A stretch of DNA of 64,000 nucleotides from JANQHS01 sp965227315 (GCA_965227315.1 OZ245737.1:1674001-1738000); one strand, 5' to 3'. Positions 17,023 to 25,460 are shown, counted from the stretch's first letter. A program made the numbers and translations. The notes: generated from the letters alone by a model not told the origin.

Positions 17023-18144
17023 ATGCTTACAAGAAAGCAGCGGTTTTTAGCGGATTTTTTCCTGGTCCTGATCTGGATCATCGCCATCAACTTTCATTCC
17101 GGAGTCGCGATCCTGTCGATCAAATCCTTCACCAATATGACCGGAATCGAACCGCATTTGGAGGGGAATATTCTGGCGAACTATTGGGTTGCCCCTACAC
17201 AATTCATTGAATCCTCTCTCTTCGGGCTATTCTTCGGGCTCGCCTTTGTCTGGGTGGACAGAAGGTATCGAAAAGCAAAATATGCAGGTATGTCCTTTGG
17301 TTCCCTGATCCTGAGAAAGTCATTGTTTTACCTGGGCTCTATACTGCTTGCATTCGGGGCCATATTTGTCATTCTCAGAGCTGTGGGTATTTATCCGCAG
17401 GAGTTATCCGAGTTGGTCAGGGTTGATAAGGCTTCGATCGCGCTGATCTTTCTGATCTTTTCCGGTGTTACAGGCCAGATCCTGTTTATGAACTTCCTGG
17501 TCCAAACCATAGAGAATACCGGCAGCTATAATATCCTGAGGTTCCTGACTGGAAAATTTCAGGAACCCGTAGAAGAAGAAAGGATATTCATGTTCCTTGA
17601 CCTGAAGGATTCCACCGGACATGCCGAAAAGCTCGGAAACCTGCAATACAGCCAGATGATCCGCGACTGTTTCAACGACCTCAATCAGGTGCTCAAAGGG
17701 TTCAAAGCAGAGATCTATCAGTATGTCGGAGATGAGGTCGTTCTGACTTGGGATAAACTCACAAAGGATAATAACCGGGACTGCATACGGTTTTTCTATG
17801 CCTATAAAGCCTACCTGGATCGAAATCGAGATAAATACATAAGTAAGTATAGTGTTTATCCTGAATTCAAGGCAGGATGCCATGAAGGAAAGGTCATGGT
17901 CACCGAGGTGGGCTTCATCAAAAGGGAGATCGTCTTTCACGGAGATGTGCTGAATACGGCTTCCAGGATCCAAAAACTCAATAAGGAATTGAAAACAGAT
18001 ATCCTGATCAGCGGGAGAATGCACGAGATGCTGGAAAACCTAAATGGTATGCAGCTAAAGTCCTTTGGCATTTTTCAATTAAGGGGAAAGGATAAAAAGA
18101 CAGAGATCTTTGAAGTAAACCTCCTTAATACCCAATTTAATTAG
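17023..18144 (+). CDS. Membrane class III adenylate/guanylate cyclase
   Basis: A 373-residue protein with four membrane helices (about 10-32, 60-79, 102-120, 138-160) followed by a class III nucleotide cyclase domain (about 185-340). Both metal-binding aspartates are present (D193 in FLDLKDST, D237 in YVGDEVV), as are the transition-state Asn311 and Arg315 (DVLNTASRIQ), so the enzyme should be active. Substrate specificity (ATP or GTP) is not decided. An upstream frame extension is rejected; ATG 17023 directly precedes the helices. First gene of a tight cluster with padR and four small genes, and likely under PadR control. Confidence 0.88.
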   Translation: MLTRKQRFLADFFLVLIWIIAINFHSGVAILSIKSFTNMTGIEPHLEGNILANYWVAPTQFIESSLFGLFFGLAFVWVDRRYRKAKYAGMSFGSLILRKSLFYLGSILLAFGAIFVILRAVGIYPQELSELVRVDKASIALIFLIFSGVTGQILFMNFLVQTIENTGSYNILRFLTGKFQEPVEEERIFMFLDLKDSTGHAEKLGNLQYSQMIRDCFNDLNQVLKGFKAEIYQYVGDEVVLTWDKLTKDNNRDCIRFFYAYKAYLDRNRDKYISKYSVYPEFKAGCHEGKVMVTEVGFIKREIVFHGDVLNTASRIQKLNKELKTDILISGRMHEMLENLNGMQLKSFGIFQLRGKDKKTEIFEVNLLNTQFN

Positions 18145-18147
18145 GTA
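18129..18147 (+). promoter_or_regulatory. 19-bp imperfect palindrome before padR (copy 2)
   Basis: TACCCAATTTAATTAGGTA overlaps the last codons of the cyclase gene and ends 3 bases before the padR ATG. Arms TACCCAA and TTAGGTA are identical to copy 1 (17000-17018). The conserved position relative to both start codons argues for a shared operator. Confidence 0.55.
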
Positions 18148-18150
18148 ACT

Positions 18151-18489
18151 ATGGATTCCGGACTCTTGAAAGGCACCTTAAAAACACTGGTCATGAATAT
18201 CCTGGAGGATGCAGGACCCATTCACGGATATGGGATCAGACAGGAAATCGAAAAAAGAACTGACCGTAAAGTACTGATCACGGAGGGTGCACTATACCCC
18301 TTATTGAAGAAGCTGGAGGAAAAGGGATTGGTTGAAACAAAAAATGAAAGCAGCGGAAAAAGGGTCCGCAAACTGTATTCCCTGAACCAACTGGGCAGCC
18401 AGGAACTGGAAACGCAGAATATCGAGCTTCTGGATTTTGCCGGGACATTGATCCAGTTCATTCATACCAAACCATCAATGTCCGTCTGA
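18151..18489 (+). CDS. PadR-family transcriptional regulator
   Basis: A 112-residue PadR regulator: N-terminal winged helix (LKGTLKTLVMNILEDAGPIHGYGIRQEI, then the recognition helix region and ALYPLLKKLEEKGLVETK, followed by the wing SSGKRVRKLYSL). The C-terminal dimerisation helix is short, as in the small PadR subgroup. PadR proteins are usually repressors relieved by small ligands. The palindromes before this gene and before the cyclase suggest autoregulation and control of the cluster. Confidence 0.92.
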   Translation: MDSGLLKGTLKTLVMNILEDAGPIHGYGIRQEIEKRTDRKVLITEGALYPLLKKLEEKGLVETKNESSGKRVRKLYSLNQLGSQELETQNIELLDFAGTLIQFIHTKPSMSV

Positions 18490-18490
18490 C

Positions 18491-19036
18491 ATGAGGATCT
18501 GGCTTATTCTGATCTTGAGTTTTTGGGGGCAAATGACATGGGCCCAATCCGGCGGAATCAAAACAATTCCAAGTGAATATCGGGACCTGAATACAACTCC
18601 ATGGGTTTTCACAGAAGGCGACACGCTCATCATTGAGACCGATAGCGTCTATGTGGTCAATTCGGAAAGGTATCATTTCTATCGAAAGGTGCATCGGGAA
18701 ATTCTGAGCTCCGATGATTCCACTTGCTCCGAACTTCTACGAACCTATGAGAGAAGACTTGAGTATTTCGATACCAGGTATCAGGAAATGGCTGCAAATA
18801 GCCATGCAGCACAGATGATCACCTTGGGGGTACTGCAGGAGACCAACGAAAAGGTTGAAGAAATCCAAATCGACCTCGAGCTTACCAGGAAGGAGCTTGA
18901 GCAAAGCAGAAAAAGCCTTGAAGAGGCCAATAGGGAATTGGACAAGGATCAGTCCCGCAATCGGAAAAAAGTCCTCGTTTCAGGGGTTATCGGCTTGGGA
19001 ATTGGATTGATTTTGGGAATTTTGACAGCCTCATGA
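18491..19036 (+). CDS. Exported coiled-coil protein with C-terminal membrane anchor
   Basis: A 181-residue protein: signal peptide (1-18, MTWAQ), soluble region, a coiled coil (about 95-150, with EIQIDLELTRKELEQSRKSL) and a C-terminal hydrophobic helix (VLVSGVIGLGIGLILGILTA). It could tether an envelope complex. The ATG is 1 base after the padR stop and the stop overlaps the next gene (ATGA at 19033), so it is translated within one operon. No known family recognised. Confidence 0.6.
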   Translation: MRIWLILILSFWGQMTWAQSGGIKTIPSEYRDLNTTPWVFTEGDTLIIETDSVYVVNSERYHFYRKVHREILSSDDSTCSELLRTYERRLEYFDTRYQEMAANSHAAQMITLGVLQETNEKVEEIQIDLELTRKELEQSRKSLEEANRELDKDQSRNRKKVLVSGVIGLGIGLILGILTAS

Positions 19037-19479
19037 TCCATTTTTTGATCTATCTCTCTGTTCTGACTTTCCCACCCTGCGAAAAGGATCTGGAAGGAAA
19101 TTGGAGCCTTATCTCATGGCAGGCAAATACCGGAGGGGAGAATACTTACCCTTACGGAGAAAATGCTTTTGGATATTTACGATACGATCCGGATGGAACC
19201 ATGACCCTGATTCTGATGAAGGAAGATCGCAACATGGATGATTTTAAATCTGCCAGTGGATTTTTTACATATAGGGCAAATTATGAGGTAAACTGCTCAG
19301 GCGGTGTTGTGAGGCATGAGGTTTTTGCCGGATCCCACCCGGATTGGATCGGGAAAACGCAGGAGCGTTATTTTACATTGAGGGCTGATACGCTTGTGCT
19401 TCAGTCTCCCTCGTTGAAAACGAATTCCACCGGAAACCAGGAAGCGGTTCACACATTAAAATGGATCCGATCAGACTGA
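19033..19479 (+). CDS. Lipocalin-like domain protein
   Basis: A 148-residue protein of the lipocalin-like type (PF13924-like): DLEGNWSLISWQ at the N-terminus, YPYGENAFGYLRYDPDGTMTLIL, HPDWIGKTQERYFTLRADTLVL, and a closing WIRSD. An N-terminal hydrophobic segment (FLIYLSVLTFPPC) may be a signal or lipoprotein peptide. Such domains bind small hydrophobic ligands. Starts with an ATGA overlap on the preceding coiled-coil gene. Confidence 0.75.
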   Translation: MIHFLIYLSVLTFPPCEKDLEGNWSLISWQANTGGENTYPYGENAFGYLRYDPDGTMTLILMKEDRNMDDFKSASGFFTYRANYEVNCSGGVVRHEVFAGSHPDWIGKTQERYFTLRADTLVLQSPSLKTNSTGNQEAVHTLKWIRSD

Positions 19480-19486
19480 TACGACT

Positions 19487-20146
19487 ATGGACGCAACGCA
19501 GCTTCTGAGAATTCTTCACATCAGCAGCGGGTTCACCGCTCTGCTTATCGGATTGATCCCAATGTTCAGCCAGAAAGGTGCTAAGGTTCATGTGCAAACC
19601 GGTCGGATCTATGTTATTGCTATGAGTCTTGTTTTTTTGACAGCCATTCCGATGTCCTACGTCAAGGGCAATATTTTTCTTTTTTCCATCGCCATATTTA
19701 GCTATTACCTCTGTTTCACCGCATGGAGAATGGTCAGGAGAAAAAACCAAAGCCCTTCTGCCGTCGATAAGATCGCGATGGTCCTGACCTTGCTCACTTC
19801 GATCGGTATGGGTGGTTTCGGATTGTACTATACATTGAACGGCCTCCCCGAAAAAGGAATTGTGCTCTTGGTTTTTGGAATGATCTCGTTGATCATGAGC
19901 GCTCAGGATGGACGGAGCTTTTTCTTAAACAAGGAATCCAAGAGATATGGAAAACGAGCCTGGTTCTTCGGCCACATCGCGAGAATAGGCGGCTCCTATA
20001 TTGCGACCTTCACAGCATTTGCGGTGACCAACCTTGGATTTTGGCCGATGATCTTGAACTGGCTCCTGCCGACAGTCATCGGAACGATCCTGATCACCGG
20101 GGTATCCAGAAAATACTACAAGAAATTCCATCAGCAGGCAGGATAA
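19487..20146 (+). CDS. DUF2306-like multi-pass membrane protein
   Basis: A 219-residue protein with about six membrane helices and the HxxxG pattern of the DUF2306 family (LRILHISSGFTALLIGLIPM, GAKVHVQTGRIYVIAMSL, WFFGHIARIGGSYIATFTAF). Conserved His in helices 1, 2 and 5 suggest haem or metal coordination, as proposed for related families (inference). Stop codon abuts the start of the next gene. Confidence 0.7.
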   Translation: MDATQLLRILHISSGFTALLIGLIPMFSQKGAKVHVQTGRIYVIAMSLVFLTAIPMSYVKGNIFLFSIAIFSYYLCFTAWRMVRRKNQSPSAVDKIAMVLTLLTSIGMGGFGLYYTLNGLPEKGIVLLVFGMISLIMSAQDGRSFFLNKESKRYGKRAWFFGHIARIGGSYIATFTAFAVTNLGFWPMILNWLLPTVIGTILITGVSRKYYKKFHQQAG

Positions 20147-20839
20147 ATGAAGAAGATCAATTGGGAGATCGATCAGGACAGCAGAAAGACATCTCTGCTT
20201 CAAAAGATTAAATGGTATGAGGTTGGAGGAATGGCCTCGCTGCTGGTTTTGATGTACAGCTCCCAGCTTTTTCTTTTCAAAGATCTAACCCTGGAGGCCA
20301 TTCTGGTTTTCAACTTCTTTGCGCTTCTGGTCCATCAGTTCGAAGAATATGGGTATCCCGGTTGGTTCCCGGGGATGCTTAATCGCCGGATATTCGATTC
20401 TAAATACCCTTTGCACTATCCGCTAAACAGACGCAATGCCTGGGTCATCAATGTAATGTACGGATGGACCCTTTACATCGCCTCTATAGTATTTATTGAT
20501 CGATTTCCGGCCCTGGGAATGGCTTGTATCCTTGTGAGCGCGGGAAACGTGCTGGTCCATATCGGTTTCTCCATCAAAACACGAAAACCCTATAATCCCG
20601 GGCTGCTGACCTCAATTGTGCTGTTCGCCCCGGTGGTCATACTCTACTTCGTTTATATGGACCCTGTCCTTTCCTATGGGGACAGGTCTTTCTGGAATGG
20701 GATCCTGCTCGGGGTTATTGCCAACGCGATGATCCCCTTTCTTGTATTGATACTTGCGAACGAAAATTCTCCCTTCGAATTTGGAGCAAGGCATGAGGTT
20801 CCGCAGTTTAGGAAATTCAAGGGATATAAAGTCGATTAG
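20147..20839 (+). CDS. HXXEE-domain membrane protein
   Basis: A 230-residue membrane protein with the HXXEE motif HQFEEYG (H63, E66, E67) at the end of a helix and about six membrane segments. A second His (HIGFSIKT, around residue 140) lies in the expected later helix. The function of the HXXEE family is unknown; a di-metal hydroxylase-like site has been suggested from its motif. Directly follows the DUF2306-like gene without a gap. Confidence 0.75.
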   Translation: MKKINWEIDQDSRKTSLLQKIKWYEVGGMASLLVLMYSSQLFLFKDLTLEAILVFNFFALLVHQFEEYGYPGWFPGMLNRRIFDSKYPLHYPLNRRNAWVINVMYGWTLYIASIVFIDRFPALGMACILVSAGNVLVHIGFSIKTRKPYNPGLLTSIVLFAPVVILYFVYMDPVLSYGDRSFWNGILLGVIANAMIPFLVLILANENSPFEFGARHEVPQFRKFKGYKVD

Positions 20840-20857
20840 AATTCGAAGTCAGCGCCT

Positions 20858-21433
20858 ATGAGAAACCTTAGCTCTATTATCCTAATACTCGCTCTCCTGG
20901 TCCCCGCTATTGGAAATGGTCAGGCACAGGAAAACAAGGATTTTGAAAAGTATTTCCAAAGAGTTCCCAAGAGGCATGCGATCAGCTTTTTGCAGGGATA
21001 CGTTGCGGTACCCAATTCTCTGGAAAATGAGATAGAGCTGGAATCCAGGGTGATTTTCGTGGGCATGATCGGATTTGATTATAAATACTACCTAAGCCCG
21101 AAGTTCAGTACCGGACTGATCTATGAGCTTGAGCTGGGCCAGTATTTCATCGAGGTAGAAGGGTCTCCCGTTCCCAGGGAGAATGTTCATGTCTTCACAG
21201 CATTTGTAGGATATGAGCTTTTGCCGGGGCTGGAGGTATTTGCCGGGCCGGGATATGAGTTGGAGGTTCACAAAAATTATTTCGTCTTCAAGGTGGGTGT
21301 CGAGTTTGAGGGTTTGATCGCGAATAATTGGTATTTCGCTCCCGAGCTTTCCTACAATTACAAGGAGGTTTATGAGAACGTGACCCTGGGAATCCACTTT
21401 CGAAAAAAGTTCGGGAAAACGCTTGAAGAATAG
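20858..21433 (+). CDS. Small outer-membrane beta-barrel-like protein
   Basis: A 191-residue protein: signal peptide (about 1-22, NGQAQ), then alternating strands with aromatic girdle residues (GMIGFDYKYYLSPKFSTGLI, NWYFAPELSYNYKEVYENVT) and the end VTLGIHFRKKFGKTLEE. The pattern suggests an 8-strand outer-membrane barrel with a short extension. Follows the cyclase-padR cluster by 18 bases and may belong to it. Confidence 0.6.
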   Translation: MRNLSSIILILALLVPAIGNGQAQENKDFEKYFQRVPKRHAISFLQGYVAVPNSLENEIELESRVIFVGMIGFDYKYYLSPKFSTGLIYELELGQYFIEVEGSPVPRENVHVFTAFVGYELLPGLEVFAGPGYELEVHKNYFVFKVGVEFEGLIANNWYFAPELSYNYKEVYENVTLGIHFRKKFGKTLEE

Positions 21434-21485
21434 GGTTTGGGCGGCGGTGTTGGAATGAAAGTTCTACGCCAGGAAAAGCAGGAAC

Positions 21486-21515
21486 TAAACCCGTTTTAAA
21501 GGGTTATTTATATAG
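21486..21515 (+). terminator. Weak hairpin after the beta-barrel gene
   Basis: AACCC (21488-21492) pairs with GGGTT (21501-21505) around GTTTTAAA, followed by an AT-rich tract. A possible weak terminator closing the cyclase cluster; the T run is short. Confidence 0.3.
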
Positions 21516-21543
21516 GAAACGAAAAAAACAAAAATCAAAAGAT

Positions 21544-22014
21544 ATGTCAGACACACAGATCGGATTGCCAGTGGAAAAATCGAAAGAACTGGCAGGAAAA
21601 TTAAATGCCCTACTCGCCAATTACCAGGTATTTTACCAAAACGACCGGGGTTTTCATTGGAATATAAAGGGAGAAAAGTTCTTCGAGCTTCATCTGAAGT
21701 TTGAGGAATTATACAATGATCTACAGCTCAAGATCGACGAAATCGCTGAAAGAATTCTCACCCTGGGCTTCACTCCAATGCATGCTTTTTCGGATTATCT
21801 TCAGAACTCCACCATCCCAGCCACAAAGGATGTTTCAGACGGTAGGGAAGCCGTATCATCCATTCTGGATTCCTTCAAAACAGTCATTTCCCTTCAAAGA
21901 GAGATCCTGGATCTATCCGGGGAAGCAGACGACGAAGGCACCAATGCTTTGATGAGCGATTATATCCGTGAGCAGGAAAAACTGGTGTGGATGTATTCCG
22001 CCTATCTTGGCTGA
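21544..22014 (+). CDS. dps: Dps-family ferritin-like DNA protection protein
   Basis: A 156-residue Dps protein that oxidises and stores iron and shields DNA during stress. Key motif DRGFHWNIKGEKFFELHLKF with the ferroxidase His (H in HWN) and partner His/Asp/Glu residues in ELHLKFEELYNDLQLKIDEI, from the two helices that form the inter-subunit site. Length and four-helix pattern are typical. Monocistronic, closed by a strong terminator. Confidence 0.93.
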   Translation: MSDTQIGLPVEKSKELAGKLNALLANYQVFYQNDRGFHWNIKGEKFFELHLKFEELYNDLQLKIDEIAERILTLGFTPMHAFSDYLQNSTIPATKDVSDGREAVSSILDSFKTVISLQREILDLSGEADDEGTNALMSDYIREQEKLVWMYSAYLG

Positions 22015-22039
22015 TCTCAGCGGCTAAAGGCTTTCAAAG

Positions 22040-22074
22040 GATCCCTTTCAAAAAGCGAAAGGGATTTTTTTTGT
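22040..22074 (+). terminator. Rho-independent terminator of dps
   Basis: ATCCCTTTC and GAAAGGGAT form a 9-bp perfect stem with a short AAAAAGC loop, followed by eight T. Confidence 0.9.
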
Positions 22075-22095
22075 TCCAAAAACTTTATACCTTAG

Positions 22096-22107
22096 TTGAT
22101 ATATCAA
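22096..22107 (+). promoter_or_regulatory. Perfect 12-bp palindrome upstream of marR (operator copy 1)
   Basis: TTGATATATCAA lies 4 bases before the TTG start of the MarR gene. The same 12 bases recur at 22559-22570 upstream of the following gene. Size and symmetry fit a MarR dimer site. Confidence 0.65.
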
Positions 22108-22111
22108 TATT

Positions 22112-22540
22112 TTGGAACCCAAACTCGAGAATATTATTTTCTTTCAGGCCGAAAAAATGATGCGTCAGGCCAAGGAGCTCACCAAAAAGGTTTTTGCAGA
22201 GCATGGTTTTGATGTAACGGTGGACCAATGGCTGATCCTGAAAAAACTTTATGACCAAGAGAATTGCAGTCAGATCCAACTTGCCGAAACAACCTTCAAG
22301 GATCCTGCAAGCATAAAACGTATGCTGGACATTTTGGAGAAAAAGAAACTCCTAACAAGATCTGTCAAGGCGGAGAACAAAAAGGAACATATTGTAGAAT
22401 TAACAGCTGAGGGCAATACCCTTCTTAAAAAAATGATACCCGTAGTTCAGGATTTGCGAAGAAAGGCCACGGAGGACTTCACCGACCCAGAACGCTACGC
22501 CTTGCTCCATCTCCTGAAAAAAATGAACAAGAACCTGTAA
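22112..22540 (+). CDS. MarR-family transcriptional regulator
   Basis: A 142-residue MarR regulator with the winged-helix core (TVDQWLILKKLYDQENCSQI, QLAETTFKDPASIKRMLDIL, KKLLTRSVKAENKKEHIVEL wing) between dimerisation helices. The start is TTG 22112, which gives the family-typical N-terminal helix; an internal ATG at 22157 would delete part of it. The palindrome TTGATATATCAA on both sides suggests autorepression and control of the next gene. Confidence 0.88.
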   Translation: MEPKLENIIFFQAEKMMRQAKELTKKVFAEHGFDVTVDQWLILKKLYDQENCSQIQLAETTFKDPASIKRMLDILEKKKLLTRSVKAENKKEHIVELTAEGNTLLKKMIPVVQDLRRKATEDFTDPERYALLHLLKKMNKNL

Positions 22541-22557
22541 AAAAATTTAACTATATA

Positions 22558-22571
22558 ATTGATATATCAAT
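22558..22571 (+). promoter_or_regulatory. 14-bp palindrome upstream of the lumazine-binding-like gene (operator copy 2)
   Basis: ATTGATATATCAAT is a perfect 14-bp palindrome containing the same 12-bp core found before marR. It lies 17 bases before the ATG at 22589. Confidence 0.65.
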
Positions 22572-22588
22572 AATTAAATTCTCATATT

Positions 22589-23008
22589 ATGATACGCTTA
22601 ACATTAATCACACTTTTCCTTTCTGCGATCCTCTCCTGCTCCAAGGATAATGACAGTTCATTACTAGTCGCCGTCAATGAGTTCGTCTCTGCGGCAGACC
22701 TTCAGGATGATGGAACGCTGGAATCACGAACACATAAGGACTTTAGGGTGGTCTGGAATGGGCCTGGCCCGGAAGATCATACCGTATTTTCCCGTGAAAC
22801 CTACCTGGAGAAATTCCGGATCAGGGAATGGGGCGGTGATCCAAGAAGCATCGAGATACTGGATACGGAGATCTGCAATAATTATGCTTCCGTACATGTC
22901 AGGCTCAAAGGAAATGTACAGGATTTCGAATCGCTCTATACCATGGTGAAGGACAAAGGCCAGTGGAAGATCCTCCAGGAAAGCGTGAGGGTCTCAGGTA
23001 AGGGATAA
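22589..23008 (+). CDS. Lipoprotein with NTF2-like (lumazine-binding-like) domain
   Basis: A 139-residue lipoprotein (lipobox SAILSC, Cys17). The mature part follows the NTF2/SnoaL-like fold: an N-terminal helix (LLVAVNEFVSAADLQDDGTL), FSRETYLEKFR, and paired strands NYASVHVRLKGN and LYTMVKDKGQWKILQESV, as in the putative lumazine-binding family. Ligand unknown. Likely regulated by the adjacent MarR protein through the palindrome 17 bases upstream. Confidence 0.7.
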   Translation: MIRLTLITLFLSAILSCSKDNDSSLLVAVNEFVSAADLQDDGTLESRTHKDFRVVWNGPGPEDHTVFSRETYLEKFRIREWGGDPRSIEILDTEICNNYASVHVRLKGNVQDFESLYTMVKDKGQWKILQESVRVSGKG

Positions 23009-23046
23009 CCCAACTTCTGGTCTGATTTCTCGGTATCTTAGAATGA

Positions 23047-24519
23047 ATGAAGACCTTAAGCATCGTTGCTGCTTTCCTCATATTTGGACTTGACGGCTTT
23101 TCCCAAAATGTCAGGATCAAGTACTTCAATATTTCACCCAGAATAGATACCATTTATGATGTCGCTCATCGGGACCAGGATTCGTTGATGATCCTTGGGA
23201 GGTTTCCAAGCGGAAAAATCGGTGTCTTAAAAACCGATCTTTTCGGGGAGGCCAAACAGAACCCACTAACAAGTAAATATGATAGTTTTGAATACCACGG
23301 CGCCGAATTTAAACCCAGATACCGACATGGAGCTCCAATTCTGACGGAAGATCTGAGCATCATCCAAAACTTCACCTTCGGGGACAGCATCTGTGACTAT
23401 TTGGGCGCAAAATTTTTCGAACATCATGTTCTGGTTCGTTGGGGAACAGATGGCAAAATCAAGCAGGTGGACTTTGATTCGCTCTGTGAGTTGACACATG
23501 AAGGATGTGCGAGAAAATCCCTGTTCAAATCAACGAACGGAAGCTACTTTTTTAATCAGGGATATTCAAGCTTTGATCCTGAAGGAGGAATTAACTACTC
23601 GCACTGGAATTACCTGTCCGCTTACAACTCACAACATGAGTTAAAAACGCGACAACCAATTGGCGGAGCAACTTTCTCATCCGGCGGCTGGATGGCAGCA
23701 ACGGGAACCTCAGACCTCGGTTTTATGATCTGCGGTTATGACAATGGGGCTCCGGAGAATTGCTACATTGAGGATTATTCCATTCGAGTTCTGCAAAAGC
23801 TTAGCTCATCCGGAAGTCTCGATTGGGAAGTTCAATTTGATGATGAGGATTTCATAGGCTATGATGTGTTTTACCCGGAATCCATGGCCCAGATTGGTCC
23901 CTCTCATTATGGAATCGTGGGTACTTCCTGGCCTGATGTAGTCACTTTTCTGAGTTTCGAGAACAACTTCATCAATCCATGGAATCGGGTCATACAAATT
24001 CCCTATTCCAGGATCTATTCTGCGGAGATCAAGGCGGTCTCTGATGAAACCGGGATTATCCTGACCAAAAACCGGGATGCTGGTGGCACGGAACGCATCG
24101 GGTTCGTGAAAGTTGGAAAATATGGCAATTATCTCAGCCACCATGTATACATCATCGAAAACCACTATGACAACTTCATGGTGGTCGATACCAGCATCTA
24201 TTTCTGGGGAAACAATTCCGCAGGAGCCTTTCTGGGCATTTTCACCCAACCCGATCTTCATGTAAGTGGAACGAGCGAAGATCCAAATTCCGGAATTGCG
24301 GTCTACCCCAATCCGACAAGCGGAGCGATCAACTTGGAAAACGTTCGATCAACGTACCGATATTCGCTGGTGGATATGATGGGCAGGATCGTTCAACAAG
24401 GAGGTGTATCACCCGGGGAAAGCCAACTGGACATAGCTCAGGAAAAATCCGGCTACTATATTTTGATTCTTGAGGATGAGCATGGAAATTCATATCCTCA
24501 TCGGATCATCAAACTTTGA
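23047..24519 (+). CDS. T9SS-secreted protein with type A sorting domain
   Basis: A 490-residue secreted protein: signal peptide (1-18, GFSQ), a long beta-rich region of unclear fold with repeated GYD/GGYSS-like strands (probably a propeller of about 6 blades), and a C-terminal T9SS sorting domain from about residue 415 (VYPNPTSGAINLENV, YSLVDMMGRIVQQG, GYYILILEDEHGNSY). The domain directs transport across the outer membrane through the type IX system and cleavage there. No catalytic motif seen. Confidence 0.85.
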   Translation: MKTLSIVAAFLIFGLDGFSQNVRIKYFNISPRIDTIYDVAHRDQDSLMILGRFPSGKIGVLKTDLFGEAKQNPLTSKYDSFEYHGAEFKPRYRHGAPILTEDLSIIQNFTFGDSICDYLGAKFFEHHVLVRWGTDGKIKQVDFDSLCELTHEGCARKSLFKSTNGSYFFNQGYSSFDPEGGINYSHWNYLSAYNSQHELKTRQPIGGATFSSGGWMAATGTSDLGFMICGYDNGAPENCYIEDYSIRVLQKLSSSGSLDWEVQFDDEDFIGYDVFYPESMAQIGPSHYGIVGTSWPDVVTFLSFENNFINPWNRVIQIPYSRIYSAEIKAVSDETGIILTKNRDAGGTERIGFVKVGKYGNYLSHHVYIIENHYDNFMVVDTSIYFWGNNSAGAFLGIFTQPDLHVSGTSEDPNSGIAVYPNPTSGAINLENVRSTYRYSLVDMMGRIVQQGGVSPGESQLDIAQEKSGYYILILEDEHGNSYPHRIIKL

Positions 24520-25019
24520 AGCATCTCTTTTCCATTCTTGCCCTCCCCTTCAATGTCACCATTACACTTCCCATACTGTTGATGTTCTTCGAATCCAGGT
24601 CCAACACCGGGATGAACTGGATAGCTTTTCCATGGTTTTGGATCGGAGTGGTCGCATTGATCGATGGGTTGTTTTTGCTGATTTGGACGATCTCTCTGAT
24701 CGCGACCAAGGGTCAGGGAACCATAGCCCCCTGGGCGCCGACAAAAAAACTGGTGATCACGGGCCCGTTCAGGCATGTTCGAAATCCTATGATCACAGGG
24801 GTATTACTCGTGTTGATCGGAGAGGCTTTGATCTTTCAGTCGGTATGGCTACTGGCCTGGGCTATTTTCTTTTTCGGTCTCAATACCATCTACTTCATTA
24901 TGAAGGAAGAACCGGATCTGTTGAAGAGATTTGGCAAGCCCTATGAGGAATATTGCAGGCATGTAAACAGATGGATCCCAAGAATTTCTCCCTGGGATCC
25001 TGATGAAACCTCCAATTGA
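24516..25019 (+). CDS. Isoprenylcysteine-carboxyl-methyltransferase-type membrane methyltransferase
   Basis: A 167-residue membrane protein of the ICMT/phospholipid methyltransferase family: helices at about 8-27, 38-60, 88-120; the SAM-binding signature GPFRHVRNPMITG (about 86-98) and the C-terminal EEPDLLKRFGKPYEEYCRHV followed by NRWIPR. Substrate not predictable. The start TTG overlaps the stop of the T9SS gene (TTGA), an arrangement implying coupled translation. Its stop abuts the convergent DUF1573 gene. Confidence 0.88.
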   Translation: MKHLFSILALPFNVTITLPILLMFFESRSNTGMNWIAFPWFWIGVVALIDGLFLLIWTISLIATKGQGTIAPWAPTKKLVITGPFRHVRNPMITGVLLVLIGEALIFQSVWLLAWAIFFFGLNTIYFIMKEEPDLLKRFGKPYEEYCRHVNRWIPRISPWDPDETSN

Positions 25020-25412
25020 TCAGGGTGTAACTGATCCCATTACTGTTAGGATAGGAATATTGCCTGTATTGGCTTCCACGTTTACGGTTTTTCGGAATGC
25101 CCCCGTTTTGGAAGCATTGTACCTCACATTGACAAACCCCTCTTCACCTGGTGCCACACCATCAGTTGAATACTCTGCTGCAGTGCAACCACAGGATGTT
25201 TTGATCTTGGTGATGTACAAGACATCATCTCCATCATTTTGAAAAGTGAATTTGTGATAAACCGGCTCTCCTTGTATGATCTCTCCAAAGTCATGCTGGA
25301 TGTATTTCCATGCAAAGGCAGGACCGGCATCCATATCTCCCCTCAATGTGAAAGATGAAACCATGACCACAAGGGCAACTAAAAGGCTGGGTAAAAAGAT
25401 TGTCTTTTTCAT
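25020..25412 (-). CDS. DUF1573 exported protein
   Basis: A 130-residue secreted protein: signal peptide (1-22), then a DUF1573 immunoglobulin-like domain: WKYIQHDFGEIIQGEPVYHK, FTFQNDGDDVLYITKIKTSC and the family motif TSCGCTAAE, then VAPGEEGFVNVRYNASKTG. Common and often abundant in Bacteroidota; function unknown. ATG 25412 is preferred. Divergent from the histidine kinase operon; the shared intergenic region carries TTGTTAA direct repeats. Confidence 0.88.
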   Translation of the reverse strand: MKKTIFLPSLLVALVVMVSSFTLRGDMDAGPAFAWKYIQHDFGEIIQGEPVYHKFTFQNDGDDVLYITKIKTSCGCTAAEYSTDGVAPGEEGFVNVRYNASKTGAFRKTVNVEANTGNIPILTVMGSVTP

Positions 25413-25460
25413 ATTATTCGATTTTGTTTCTGCCAAGGTGGGTCGAGTTGGGAAAAGCCC

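Noticed and set aside
17404..18024. 206-codon open frame opposite the cyclase
   Set aside because: Antisense to the catalytic domain of the cyclase; not a credible gene.
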